Source: Megachile rotundata | Lineage: Eukaryota; Arthropoda; Insecta; Hymenoptera; Megachilidae | Direction: 5' to 3' | Assembly: GCF_050947335.1 (NCBI RefSeq) | Contig: NW_027473536.1 | Location: forward strand, 124,001 to 188,000 | DNA: 64,000 nucleotides | Shown here: positions 36,476 to 50,875 of the stretch, piece after piece | Layout of the letters: each line of letters starts with the position of its first letter | Position numbering within the stretch: position 1 is the stretch's first letter | Translations under genes and position numbers: made by a program | Notes under the pieces: generated by a model | Told to the model about the DNA's origin: nothing | The model's input: only the letters and a program-made list of their open reading frames with translations | Database searches by the model: none

Positions 36476-38187
36476 ATTGTGCTCAGATAGGATAACTTAA
36501 CATAACTAGATAGTACAGAGTCGAATTACAGCGGATATGTGCGAATTAGAGGCTGAATCGTGCGAAAATGAGCATAATTCGTTCAAAACCAGCAAAATTG
36601 TTCATTGTGGTGTTGAATTGTGCTCAGTTACGATAACTTAACATGACTAGATAGTACAGAGTCGAATTACAGCGGATATGTGCGAATTAGAAGCTGAATC
36701 GTGCGAAAATGAGCATAATTCGTGCAAAACGAGCAAAATTGTTCGTTGTGGTGTTGAATTGTGCTCAGATAGGATAACTTAACATAACTAGATAGTACAG
36801 AGTCGAATTACAGCGGATATGTGCGAATTAGAGGCTGAATCGTGCGAAAATGAGCATAATTCGTTCAAAACCAGCAAAATTGTTCATTGTGGTGTTGAAT
36901 TGTGCTCAGATAGGATAACTTAACATAACTAGATAGTACAGAGTCGAATTACAGCGGATATGTGCGAATTAGAGGCTGAATCGTGCGAAAACGAGCATAA
37001 TTCGTGCAAAACGAGCAAAATTGTTCATTGTGGTGTTGAATTGTGCTCAAATAGGATAACTTAACATAACTAGATAGTACAGAGTCGAATTACAGCGGAT
37101 ATGTGCGAATTAGAGGCTGAATCGTGCGAAAATGAGCATAATTCGTTCAAAACCAGCAAAATTGTTCATTGTGGTGTTGAATTGTGCTCAGATAGGATAA
37201 CTTAACATAACTAGATAGTACAGAGTCGAATTACAGCGGATATGTGCGAATTAGAGGCTGAATCGTTTGAAAATGAGTAAAATTCGTTCAAAACGAGCAA
37301 AATTCGTGCAAAACGAGCAAAATTGTTCAATGTGATGTTGAATTGTGCTCAGATAGGATAACTTAACATAACTGGATAGTACAGAGTCGAATTACAGCGG
37401 ATATGTGCGAATTAGAGGCTGAATCGTGCGAAAATGAGCATAATTCGTTCAAAACCAGCAAAATTGTTCATTGTGGTGTTGAATTGTGCTCAGTTACGAT
37501 AACTTAACATGACTAGATAGTACAGAGTCGAATTACAGCGGATATGTGCGAATTAGAGGCTGAATCGTGCGAAAATGAGCATAATTCGTTCAAAACGAGC
37601 AAAATTGTTCATTGTGGTGTTGAATTGTGCTCAGTTACGATAACTTAACATGACTAGATAGTACAGAGTCGAATTACAGCGGATATGTGCGAATTAGAGG
37701 CTGAATCGTGCGAAAATGAGCATAATTCGTTCAAAACCAGCAAAATTGTTCATTGTGGTGTTGAATTGTGCTCAGTTACGATAACTTAACATGACTAGAT
37801 AGTACAGAGTCGAATTACAGCGGATATGTGCGAATTAGAGGCTGAATCGTGCGAAAATGAGCATAATTCGTGCAAAACGAGCAAAATTGTTCGTTGTGGT
37901 GTTGAATTGTGCTCAGATAGGATAACTTAACATAACTAGATAGTACAGAGTCGAATTACAGCGGATATGTGCGAATTAGAGGCTGAATCGTGCGAAAATG
38001 AGCATAATTCGTTCAAAACCAGCAAAATTGTTCATTGTGGTGTTGAATTGTGCTCAGTTACGATAACTTAACATGACTAGATAGTACAGAGTCGAAATAC
38101 AGCGGATATGTGCGAATTAGAGGCTGAATCGTGCGAAAACGAGCATAATTCGTGCAAAACGAGCAAAATTGTTCATTGTGGTGTTGA

Positions 38188-41100
38188 ATTGTGCTCAGAT
38201 AGGATAACTTAACATAACTAGATAGTACAGAGTCGAATTACAGCGGATATGTGCGAATTAGAGGCTGAATCGTTTGAAAATGAGTAAAATCCGTTCAAAA
38301 CGAGCAAAATTCGTGCAAAACGAGCAAAATTGTTCATTGTGATGTTGAATTGTGCTCAGGTAGGATAACTTAACATAACTGGATAGTACAGAGTCGAATT
38401 ACAGCGGATATGTGCGAATTAGAGGCTGAATCGTGCGAAAATGAGCATAATTCGTTCAAAACCAGCAAAATTGTTCATTGTGGTGTTGAATTGTGCTCAG
38501 TTACGATAACTTAACATGACTAGATAGTACAGAGTCGAATTACAGCGGATATGTGCGAATTAGAGGCTGAATCGTGCGAAAATGAGCATAATTCGTTCAA
38601 AACGAGCAAAATTGTTCATTGTGGTGTTGAATTGTGCTCAGTTACGATAACTTAACATGACTAGATAGTACAGAGTCGAATTACAGCGGATGTGTGCGAA
38701 TTAGAGGCTGAATTGTGCGAAAATGGGCATAATTCGTGCAAAACGAGCAAAATTCGTGCAAAACGAGCAAAATTGTTCATTGTGGTGTTGAATTGTGCTC
38801 AGTTACGATAACTTAACATGACTAGATAGTACAGAGTCGAATTACAGCGGATGTGTGCGAATTAGAGGCTGAATTGTGCGAAAATGGGCATAATTCGTGC
38901 AAAACGAGCAAAATTCGTGCAAAACGAGCAAAATTGTTCATTGTGGTGTTGAATTGTGCTCAGATAGGATAACTTAACATAACTAGATAGTACAGAGTCG
39001 AATTACAGCGGATATGTGCGAATTAGAGGCTGAATCGCGCGAAAATGAGCATAATTCGTTCAAAACCAGCAAAATTGTTCATTGTGGTGTTGAATTGTGC
39101 ACAGTTACGATAACTTAACATGACTAGATAGTACAGAGTCGAATTACAGCGGATATGTGCGAATTAGAGGCTGAATCGTGCGAAAATGAGCATAATTCGT
39201 GCAAAACGAGCAAAATTGTTCGTTGTGGTGTTGAATTGTGCTCAGATAGGATAACTTAACATAACTAGATAGTACAGAGTCGAATTACAGCGGATATGTG
39301 CGAATTAGAGGCTGAATCGTGCGAAAATGAGCATAATTCGTTCAAAACCAGCAAAATTGTTCATTGTGGTGTTGAATTGTGCTCAGATAGGATAACTTAA
39401 CATAACTAGATAGTACAGAGTCGAATTACAGCGGATATGTGCGAATTAGAGGCTGAATCGTGCGAAAATGAGCATAATTCGTTCAAAACCAGCAAAATTG
39501 TTCATTGTGGTGTTGAATTGTGCTCAGTTACGATAACTTAACATGACTAGATAGTACAGACTCGAATTACAGCGGGTATGTGCGAATTAGAGGCTGAATC
39601 GTGCGAAAATGAGCATAATTCGTTCAAAACGAGCAAAATTGTTCATTGTGGTGTTGAATTGTGCTCAGTTACGATAACTTAACATGACTAGATAGTACAG
39701 AGTCGAATTACAGCGGATATGTGCGAATTAGAGGCTGAATCGTTTGAAAATGAGCAAAATTCGTTCAAAACGAGCAAAATTCGTGCAAAACGAGCAAAAT
39801 TGTTCATTGTGGTGTTGAATTGTGCTCAGATAGGATAACTTAACCTAACTAGATAGTACAGAGTCGAATTACAGCGGATATGTGCGAATTAGAGGCTGAA
39901 TCGTGCGAAAATGTGCATAATTCGTTCAAAACCAGCAAAATTGTTCATTGTGGTGTTGAATTGTGCTCAGTTACGATAACTTAACATGACTAGATAGTAC
40001 AGAGTCCAATTACAGCGGATATGTGCGAATTAGAGGCTGAATCGTGCGAAAATGAGCATAATTCGTGCAAAACGAGCAAAATTGTTCGTTGTGGTGTTGA
40101 ATTGTGCTCAGATAGGATAACTTAACATAACTAGATAGTACAGAGTCGAATTACAGCGGATATGTGCGAATTAGAGGCTGAATCGTTTGAAAATGAGTAA
40201 AATCCGTTCAAAACGAGCAAAATTCGTGCAAAACGAGCAAAATTGTTCATTGTGATGTTGAATTGTGCTCAGATAGGATAACTTAACATAACTGGATAGT
40301 ACAGAGTCGAATTACAGCGGATATGTGCGAATTAGAGGCTGAATCGTGCGAAAATGAGCATAATTCGTTCAAAACCAGCAAAATTGTTCATTGTGGTGTT
40401 GAATTGTGCTCAGTTACGATAACTTAACATGACTAGATAGTACAGAGTCGAATTACAGCGGATATGTGCGAATTAGAGGCTGAATCGTGCGAAAATGAGC
40501 ATAATTCGTTCAAAACGAGCAAAATTGTTCATTGTGGTGTTGAATTGTGCTCAGTTACGATAACTTAACATGACTAGATAGTACAGAGTCGAATTACAGC
40601 GGATGTGTGCGAATTAGAGGCTGAATTGTGCGAAAATGAGTATAATTCGTGCAAAACGAGCAAAATTCGTGCAAAACGAGCAAAATTGTTCATTGTGGTG
40701 TTGAATTGTGCTCAGATAGGATAACTTAACATAGCTAGATAGTACAGAGTCGAATTACAGCGGATATGTGCGAATTAGAGGCTGAATCGCGCGAAAATGA
40801 GCATAATTCGTTCAAAACCAGCAAAATTGTTCATTGTGGTGTTGAATTGTGCTCAGTTACGATAACTTAACATGACTAGATAGTACAGAGTCGAATTACA
40901 GCGGATATGTGCGAATTAGAGGCTGAATCGTGAGAAAATGAGCATAATTCGTTCAAAACCAGCAAAATTGTTCATTGTGGTGTTGAATTGTGCTCAGTTA
41001 CGATAACTTAACATGACTAGATAGTACAGAGTCGAATTACAGCGGATATGTGCGAATTAGTGGCTGAATCGTGCGAAAATGAGCATAATTCGTGCAAAAC

Positions 41101-43705
41101 GAGCAAAATTGTTCGTTGTGGTGTTGAATTGTGCTCAGATAGGATAACTTAACATAACTAGATAGTACAGAGTCGAATGACAGCGGATATGTGCGAATTA
41201 GAGGCTGAATCGTGCGAAAATGAGCATAATTCGTTCAAAACCAGCAAAATTGTTCATTGTGGTGTTGAATTGTGCTCAGTTACGATAACTTAACATGACT
41301 AGATAGTACAGAGTCGAATTACAGCGGATATGTGCGAATTAGAGGCTGAATCGTGCGAAAATGAGCATAATTCGTGCAAAACGAGCAAAATTGTTCGTTG
41401 TGGTGTTGAATTGTGCTCAGATAGGATAACTTAACATCACTAGATAGTACAGAGTCGAATTACAGCAGATATGTGCGAATTAGAGGCTGAATCGTGCGAA
41501 AATGAGCATAATTCGTTCAAAACCAGCAAAATTGTTCATTGTGGTGTTGAATTGTGCTCAGTTACGATAACTTAACATGACTAGATAGTACAGAGTCGAA
41601 TTACAGCGGATATGTGCGAATTAGAGGCTGAATCGTGCGAAAATGAGCATAATTCGTTCAAAACGAGCAAAATTGTTCATTGTGGTGTTGAATTGTGCTC
41701 AGTTACGATAACTTAACATGACTAGATAGTACAGAGTCGAAATACAGCGGATATGTGCGAATTAGAGGCTGAATCGTGCGAAAACGAGCATAATTCGTGC
41801 AAAACGAGCAAAATTGTTCATTGTGGTGTTGAATTGTGCTCAGATAGGATAACTTAACATAACTAGATAGTACAGAGTCGAATTACAGCGGATATGTGCG
41901 AATTAGAGGCTGAATCGTTTGAAAATGAGCAAAATTCGTTCAAAACGAGCAAAATTCGTGCAAAACGTTCAGAATTGTTCATTGTGGTGTTGAATTGTGC
42001 TCAGATAGGATAACTTAACATAACTAGATAGTACAGAGTCGAATTACAGCGGATATGTGCGAATTAGAGGCTGAATCGTGCGAAAATGTGCATAATTCGT
42101 TCAAAACCAGCAAAATTTTTCATTGTGGTGTTGAATTGTGCTCAGGTACGATAACTTAACATGACTAGATAGTACAGAGTCGAATTACAGCGGATATGTG
42201 CGAATTAGAGGCTGAATCGTGCGAAAATGAGCATAATTCGTTCAAAACGAGCAAAATTGTTCATTGTGGTGTTGAATTGTGCTCAGTTACGATAACTTAA
42301 CATGACTAGATAGTACAGAGTCGAATTACAGCGGATGTGTGCGAATTAGAGGCTGAATTGTGCGAAAATGAGTATAATTCGTGCAAAACGAGCAAAATTC
42401 GTGCAAAACGAGCAAAATTGTTCATTGTGGTGTTGAATTGTGCTCAGATAGGATAACTTAACATAGCTAGATAGTACAGAGTCGAATTACAGCGGATATG
42501 TGCGAATTAGAGGCTGAATCGCGCTAAAATGAGCATAATTCGTTCAAAACCAGCAAAATTGTTCATTGTGGTGTTGAATTGTGCTCAGTTACGATAACTT
42601 AACATGACTAGATAGTACAGAGTCGAATTACAGCGGATATGTGCGAATTAGAGGCTGAATCGTGAGAAAATGAGCATAATTCGTTCAAAACCAGCAAAAT
42701 TGTTCATTGTGGTGTTGAATTGTGCTCAGTTACGATAACTTAACATGACTAGATAGTACAGAGTCGAATTACAGCGGATATGTGCGAATTAGAGGCTGAA
42801 TCGTGCGAAAATGAGCATAATTCGTGCAAAACGAGCAAAATTGTTCGTTGTGGTGTTGAATTGTGCTCAGATAGGATAACTTAACATAACTAGATAGTAC
42901 AGAGTCGAATTACAGCGGATATGTGCGAATTAGAGGCTGAATCGTGCGAAAATGAGCATAATTCGTTCAAAACCAGCAAAATTGTTCATTGTGGTGTTGA
43001 ATTGTGCTCAGTTACGATAACTTAACATGACTAGATAGTACAGAGTCGAATTACAGCGGATATGTGCGAATTAGAGGCTGAATCGTGCGAAAATGAGCAT
43101 AATTCGTGCAAAACGAGCAAAATTGTTCGTTGTGGTGTTGAATTGTGCTCAGATAGGATAACTTAACATCACTAGATAGTACAGAGTCGAATTACAGCGG
43201 ATATGTGCGAATTAGAGGCTGAATCGTGCGAAAATGAGCATAATTCGTTCAAAACCAGCAAAATTGTTCATTGTGGTGTTGAATTGTGCTCAGTTACGAT
43301 AACTTAACATGACTAGATAGTACAGAGTCGAATTACAGCGGATATGTGCGAATTAGAGGCTGAATCGTGCGAAAATGAGCATAATTCGTGCAAAACGAGC
43401 AAAATTGTTCGTTGTGGTGTTGAATTGTGCTCAGATAGGATAACTTAACATAACTAGATAGTACAGAGTCGAATTACAGCGGATATGTGCGAATTAGAGG
43501 CTGAATCGTGCGAAAATGAGCATAATTCGTTCAAAACCAGCAAAATTGTTCATTGTGGTGTTGAATTGTGCTCAGTTACGATAACTTAACATGACTAGAT
43601 AGTACAGAGTCGAAATACAGCGGATATGTGCGAATTAGAGGCTGAATCGTGCGAAAACGAGCATAATTCGTGCAAAACGAGCAAAATTGTTCATTGTGGT
43701 GTTGA
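38188..43705. repeat. Super-module B, copy 1 (38 monomers, 8 long)
   Basis: 5518 bp = 38 x 141 + 8 x 20. Order: L3b 38188, L2 38631, L2 38792, L5 39658, L3b 40101, L2b 40544, L4 41833, L2b 42276. It is denser in long monomers than module A and contains two L2 directly adjacent (38631-38952). Private bases: tcaggtagg (about 38356), gagtccaatt (about 40003), gaatgacagc (about 41175), gcagatatg (about 41465), gcgctaaaat (42521). Confidence 0.87.
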
Positions 43706-46700
43706 ATTGTGCTCAGATAGGATAACTTAACATAACTAGATAGTACAGAGTCGAATTACAGCGGATATGTGCGAATTAGAGGCTGAATCGTTTGAAAATG
43801 AGTAAAATCCGTTCAAAACGAGCAAAATTCGTGCAAAACGAGCAAAATTGTTCATTGTGATGTTGAATTGTGCTCAGATAGGATAACTTAACATAACTGG
43901 ATAGTACAGAGTCGAATTACAGCGGATATGTGCGAATTAGAGGCTGAATCGTGCGAAAATGAGCATAATTCGTTCAAAACCAGCAAAATTGTTCATTGTG
44001 GTGTTGAATTGTGCTCAGTTACGATAACTTAACATGACTAGATAGTACAGAGTCGAATTACAGCGGATATGTGCGAATTAGAGGCTGAATCGTGCGAAAA
44101 TGAGCATAATTCGTTCAAAACGAGCAAAATTGTTCATTGTGGTGTTGAATTGTGCTCAGTTACGATAACTTAACATGACTAGATAGTACAGAGTCGAATT
44201 ACAGCGGATGTGTGCGAATTAGAGGCTGAATTGTGCGAAAATGAGTATAATTCGTGCAAAACGAGCAAAATTCGTGCAAAACGAGCAAAATTGTTCATTG
44301 TGGTGTTGAATTGTGCTCAGATAGGATAACTTAACATAGCTAGATAGTACAGAGTCGAATTACAGCGGATATGTGCGAATTAGAGGCTGAATCGTGCGAA
44401 AATGAGCATAATTCGTTCAAAACCAGCAAAATTGTTCATTGTGGTGTTGAATTGCGCTCAGATAGGATAACTTAACATAACTAGATAGTACAGAGTCGAA
44501 TTACAGCGGATATGTGCGAATTAGAGGTTGAATCGTGCGAAAATGAGCATAATTCGTTCAAAACCAGCAAAATTGTTCATTGTGGTGTTGAATTGTGCTC
44601 AGTTACGATAACTTAACATGACTAGATAGTACAGAGTCGAATTACAGCGGATATGTGCGAATTAGAGGCTGAATCGTGCGAAAATGAGCATAATTCGTTC
44701 AAAACGAGCAAAATTGTTCATTGTGGTGTTGAATTGTGCTCAGTTACGATAACTTAACATGACTAGATAGTACAGAGTCGAAATACAGCGGATATGTGCG
44801 AATTAGAGGCTGAATCGTGCGAAAACGAGCATAATTCGTGCAAAACGAGCAAAATTGTTCATTGTGGTGTTGAATTGTGCTCAGATAGGATAACTTAACA
44901 TAAGTAGATAGTACAGAGTCGAATTACAGCGGATATGTGCGAATTAGAGGCTGAATCGTTTGAAAATGAGCAAAATTCGTTCAAAACGAGCAAAATTCGT
45001 GCAAAACGTTCAAAATTGTTCATTGTGGCGTTGAATTGTGCTCAGATAGGATAACTTAACATAACTAGATAGTACAGAGTCGAATTACAGCGGATATGTG
45101 CGAATTAGAGGCTGAATCGTGCGAAAATGTGCATAATTCGTTCAAAACCAGCAAAATTTTTCATTGTGGTGTTGAATTGTGCTCAGGTACGATAACTTAA
45201 CATGACTAGATAGTACAGAGTCGAATTACAGCGGATATGTGCGAATTAGAGGCTGAATCGTGCGAAAATGAGCATAATTCGTGCAAAACGAGCAAAATTG
45301 TTCCTTGTGGTGTTGAATTGTGCTCAGTTACGATAACTTAACATGACTGGATAGTACAGAGTCGAATTACAGCGGATATGTGCGAATTAGAGGCTGAATC
45401 GTGCGAAAATGAGCATAATTCGTGCAAAACGAGCAAAATTGTTCGTTGTGGTGTTGAATTGTGCTCAGATAGGATAACTTAACATAACTAGATAGTACAG
45501 AGTCGAATTACAGCGGATATGTGCGAATTAGTGGCTGAATCGTGCGAAAATGAGCATAATTCGTTCAAAACCAGCAAAATTGTTCATTGTTGTGTTGAAT
45601 TGTGCTCAGATAGGATAACTTAACATAACTAGTTAGTACAGAGTCGAATTACAGCGGATATGTGCGAATTAGAGGCTGAATCGTGCGAAAATGAGCATAA
45701 TTCGTTCAAAACCAGCAAAATTGTTCATTGTGGTGTTGAATTGTGCTCAGTTACGATAACTTAACATGACTAGATAGTACAGATTCGAATTACAGCGGAT
45801 ATGTGCGAATTAGAGGCTGAATCGTGTGAAAATGAGCATAATTCGTTCAAAACGAGCAAAATTGTTCATTGTGGTGTTGAATTGTGCTCAGTTACGATAA
45901 CTTAACATAACTAGATAGTACAGAGTCGAATTACAGCGGATATGTGCGAATTAGAGGCTGAATCGTGCGAAAATGAGCATAATTCGTTCAAAACCAGCAA
46001 AATTGTTCATTGTGGTGTTGAATTGTGCTCAGTTACGATAACTTAACATGACTAGATAGTACAGACTCGAATTACAGCGGATATGTGCGAATTAGAGGCT
46101 GAATCGTGCGAAAATGAGCATAATTCGTTCAAAACGAGCAAAATTGTTCATTGTGGTGTTGAATTGTGCTCAGTTACGATAACTTAACATGACTAGATAG
46201 TACAGAGTCGAAATACAGCGGATATGTGCGAATTAGAGGCTGAATCGTGCGAAAACGAGCATACTTCGTGCAAAACGAGCAAAATTGTTCATTGTGGTGT
46301 TGAATTGTGCTCAGATAGGATAACTTAACATAACTAGATAGTACAGAGTCGAATTACAGCGGATATGTGCGAATTAGAGGCTGAATCGTTTGAAAATGAG
46401 CAAAATTCGTTCACAACGAGCAAAATTCGTGCAAAACGAGCAAAATTGTTCATTGTGGTGTTGAATTGTGCTCAGATAGGATAACTTAACATAACTAGAT
46501 AGTACAGAGTCGAATTACAGCGGATATGTGCGAATTAGAGGCTGAATCGTGCGAAAATGTGCATAATTCGTTCAAAACCAGCAAAATTGTTCATTGTGGT
46601 GTTGAATTGTGCTCAGTTACGATAACTTAACATGACTAGATAGTACAGAGTCGAATTACACCGGATATGTGCGAATTAGAGGCTGAATCGTGCGAAAATG

Positions 46701-49700
46701 AGCATAATTCGTGCAAAACGAGCAAAATTGTTCGTTGTGGTGTTGAATTGTGCTCAGATAGGATAACTTAACATGACTAGATAGTACAGAGTCGAAATAC
46801 AGCGGATATGTGCGAATTAGAGGCTGAATCGTGCGAAAACGAGCATAATTCGTGCAAAACGAGCAAAATTGTTCATTGTGGTGTTGAATTGTGCTCAGAT
46901 AGGATAACTTAACATAACTAGATAGTACAGAGTCGAATTACAGCGGATATATGCGAATTAGAGGCTGAATCGTTTGAAAATGAGTAAAATTCGTTCAAAA
47001 CGAGCAAAATTCGTGCAAAACGAGCAAAATTGTTCAATGTGATGTTGAATTGTGCTCAGATAGGATAACTTAACATAACTGGATAGTACAGAGTCGAATT
47101 ACAGCGGATATGTGCGAATTAGAGGCTGAATCGTGCGAAAATGAGCATAATTCGTTCAAAACCAGCAAAATTGTTCATTGTGGTGTTGAATTGTGCTCAG
47201 TTACGATAACTTAACATGACTAGATAGTACAGAGTCGAATTACAGCGGATATGTGCGAATTAGAGGCTGAATCGTGCGAAAATGAGCATAATTCGTTCAA
47301 AACGAGCAAAATTGTTCATTGTGGTGTTGAATTGTGCTCAGTTACGATAACTTAACATGACTAGATAGTACAGAGTCGAATTACAGCGGATATGTGCGAA
47401 TTAGAGGCTGAATCGTGAGAAAATGAGCATAATTCGTTCAAAACCAGCAAAATTGTTCATTGTGGTGTTGAATTGTGCTCAGTTACGCTAACTTAACATG
47501 ACTAGATAGTACAGAGTCGAATTACAGCGGATATGTGCGAATTAGAGGCTGAATCGTGCGAAAATGAGCATAATTCGTGCAAAACGAGCAAAATTGTTCG
47601 TTGTGGTGTTGAATTGTGCTCAGATAGGATAACTTAACATAACTAGATAGTACAGAGTCGAATTACAGCGGATATGTGCGAATTAGAGGCTGAATCGTGC
47701 GAAAATGAGCATAATTCGTTCAAAACCAGCAAAATTGTTCATTGTGGTGTTGAATTGTGCTCAGATAGGATAACTTAACATGACTAGATAGTACAGAGTC
47801 GAATTACAGCGGATATGTGCGAATTAGAGGCTGAATCGTGCGAAAATGAGCATAATTCGTTCAAAACCAGCAAAATTGTTCGTTGTGGTGTTGAATTGTG
47901 CTCAGTTACGATAACTTAACATGACTAGATAGTACAGAGTCGAATTACAGCGGATATGTGCGAATTAGAGGCTGAATCGTGCGAAAATGAGCATAATTCG
48001 TGCAAAACGAGCAAAATTGTTCGTTGTGGTGTTGAATTGTGCTCAGATAGGATAACTTAACATGACTAGATAGTACAGAGTCGAATTACAGCGGATATGT
48101 GCGAATTAGAGGCTGAATCGTGCGAAAATGAGCATAATTCGTGCAAAACGAGCAAAATTGTTCGTTGTGGTGTTGAATTGTGCTCAGATAGGATAACTTA
48201 ACATGACTAGATAGTACAGAGTCGAATTACAGCGGATATGTGCGAATTAGAGGCTGAATCGTGCGAAAATGAGCATAATTCGTTCAAAACCAGCAAAATT
48301 GTTCATTGTGGTGTTGAATTGTGCTCAGTTACGATGACTTAACATGACTAGATAGTACAGAGTCGAATTACAGCGGATATGTGCGAATTAGAGGCTGAAT
48401 CGTGCGAAAATGAGCATAATTCGTTCAAAACGAGCAAAATTGTTCATTGTGGTGTTGAATTGTGCTCAGTTACGATAACTTAACATGACTAGATAGTACA
48501 GAGTCGAATTACAGCGGATGTGTGCGAATTAGAGGCTGAATTGTGCGAAAATGGGCATAATTCGTGCAAAACGAGCAAAATTCGTGCAAAACGAGCAAAA
48601 TTGTTCATTGTGGTGTTGAATTGTGCTCAGATAGGATAACTTAACATAACTAGATAGTACAGAGTTGAATTACAGCGGATATGTGCGAATTAGAGGCTGA
48701 ATCGCGCGAAAATGAGCATAATTCGTTCAAAACCAGCAAAATTGTTCATTGTGGTGTTGAATTGTGCACAGTTACGATAACTTAACATGACTAGATAGTA
48801 CAGAGTCGAATTACAACGGATATGTGCGAATTAGAGGCTGAATCGTGAGAAAATGAGCATAATTCGTTCAAAACCAGCAAAATTGTTCATTGTGGTGTTG
48901 AATTGTGCTCAGTTACGATAACTTAACATGACTAGATAGTACAGAGTCGAATTACAGCTGATATGTGCGAATTAGAGGCTGAATCGTGCGAAAATGAGCA
49001 TAATTCGTGCAAAACGAGCAAAATTGTTCGTTGTGGTGTTGAATTGTGCTCAGATAGGATAACTTAACATAACTAGATAGTACAGAGTCGAATTACAGCG
49101 GATATGTGCGAATTAGAGGCTGAATCGTGCGAAAATGAGCATAATTCGTTCAAAACCAGCAAAATTGTTCATTGTGGTGTTGAATTGTGCTCAGATAGGA
49201 TAACTTAACATAACTAGATAGTACAGAGTCGAATTACAGCGGATATGTGCGAATTAGAGGCTGAATCGTGCGAAAACGAGCATAATTCGTGCAAAACGAG
49301 CAAAATTGTTCATTGTGGTGTTGAATTGTGCTCAGATAGGATAACTTAACATAACTAGATAGTACAGAGTCGAATTACAGCGGATATGTGCGAATTAGAG
49401 GCTGAATCGTGCGAAAATGAGCATAATTCGTTCAAAACCAGCAAAATTGTTCATTGTGGTGTTGAATTGTGCTCAGATAGGATAACTTAACATAACTAGA
49501 TAGTACAGAGTCGAATTACAGCGGATATGTGCGAATTAGAGGCTGAATCGTGCGAAAATGAGCATAATTCGTTCAAAACCAGCAAAATTGTTCATTGTGG
49601 TGTTGAATTGTGCTCAGATAGGATAACTTAACATAACTAGATAGTACAGAGTCGAATTACAGCGGATATGTGCGAATTAGAGGCTGAATCGTGCGAAAAT

Positions 49701-50875
49701 GAGCATAATTCGTTCAAAACCAGCAAAATTGTTCATTGTGGTGTTGAATTGTGCTCAGTTACGATAACTTAACATGACTAGATAGTACAGAGTCGAATTA
49801 CAGCGGATATGTGCGAATTAGAAGCTGAATCGTGCGAAAATGAGCATAATTCGTGCAAAACGAGCAAAATTGTTCGTTGTGGTGTTGAATTGTGCTCAGA
49901 TAGGATAACTTAACATAACTAGATAGTACAGAGTCGAATTACAGCGGATATGTGCGAATTAGAGGCTGAATCGTGCGAAAATGAGCATAATTCGTTCAAA
50001 ACCAGCAAAATTGTTCATTGTGGTGTTGAATTGTGCTCAGATAGGATAACTTAACATAACTAGATAGTACAGAGTCGAATTACAGCGGATATGTGCGAAT
50101 TAGAGGCTGAATCGTGCGAAAACGAGCATAATTCGTGCAAAACGAGCAAAATTGTTCATTGTGGTGTTGAATTGTGCTCAGATAGGATAACTTAACATAA
50201 CTAGATAGTACAGAGTCGAATTACAGCGGATATGTGCGAATTAGAGGCTGAATCGTGCGAAAATGAGCATAATTCGTTCAAAACCAGCAAAATTGTTCAT
50301 TGTGGTGTTGAATTGTGCTCAGATAGGATAACTTAACATAACTAGATAGTACAGAGTCGAATTACAGCGGATATGTGCGAATTAGAGGCTGAATCGTGCG
50401 AAAATGAGCATAATTCGTTCAAAACCAGCAAAATTGTTCATTGTGGTGTTGAATTGTGCTCAGTTACGATAACTTAACATGACTAGATAGTACAGAGTCG
50501 AATTACAGCGGATATGTGCGAATTAGAGGCTGAATCGTGCGAAAATGAGCATAATTCGTGCAAAACGAGCAAAATTGTTCGTTGTGGTGTTGAATTGTGC
50601 TCAGATAGGATAACTTAACATAACTAGATAGTACAGAGTCGAATTACAGCGGATATGTGCGAATTAGAGGCTGAATCGTGCGAAAATGAGCATAATTCGT
50701 TCAAAACCAGCAAAATTGTTCATTGTGGTGTTGAATTGTGCTCAGTTACGATAACTTAACATGACTAGATAGTACAGAGTCGAAATACAGCGGATATGTG
50801 CGAATTAGAGGCTGAATCGTGCGAAAACGAGCATAATTCGTGCAAAACGAGCAAAATTGTTCATTGTGGTGTTGA
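43706..50875. repeat. Super-module A, copy 4 (50 monomers, 6 long)
   Basis: 7170 bp = 50 x 141 + 6 x 20. Order: L3b 43706, L2b 44149, L4 44874, L1 46304, L3 46888, L2 48459. The part from 46747 to 50311 matches 33616-37180 (offset 13131), including gcggatata, gttacgctaa, ttacagctga and tagaagctga. The part from 44733 to 47022 matches 61711-64000 (offset 16978). Confidence 0.87.
46747..46887. repeat. Chimeric monomer, recombination joint
   Basis: The head begins as class A (cagatagg), but the rest is of the class T cgaaatac type (catgact, cgaaatac, aaaacgagc). In modules 2 and 3 the monomer after the ttacaccgg monomer is cataactaggtag, and the cgaaatac monomer comes three positions later, so three monomers were skipped here. 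The crossover lies between about base 16 and base 29 of the monomer. The identical joint is at 63725. Confidence 0.83.

Larger units (their letters stand above)
28139..38187. repeat. Super-module A, copy 3, expanded (70 monomers, 9 long)
   Basis: 10049 bp = 70 x 141 + 9 x 20 - 1. Order: L3b 28139, L2b 28582, L4 29307, L1b 30031, L3 30897, L2 32468, L3 33757, L2 35328, L3 37181. The L3-L2 pair is repeated by the 2860-bp duplication. A five-monomer (705-bp) deletion lies between L4 and L1b relative to copy 2. The L4 at 29307 is 160 bp: one a is missing in cgttcaaacg near 29416. Confidence 0.85.
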
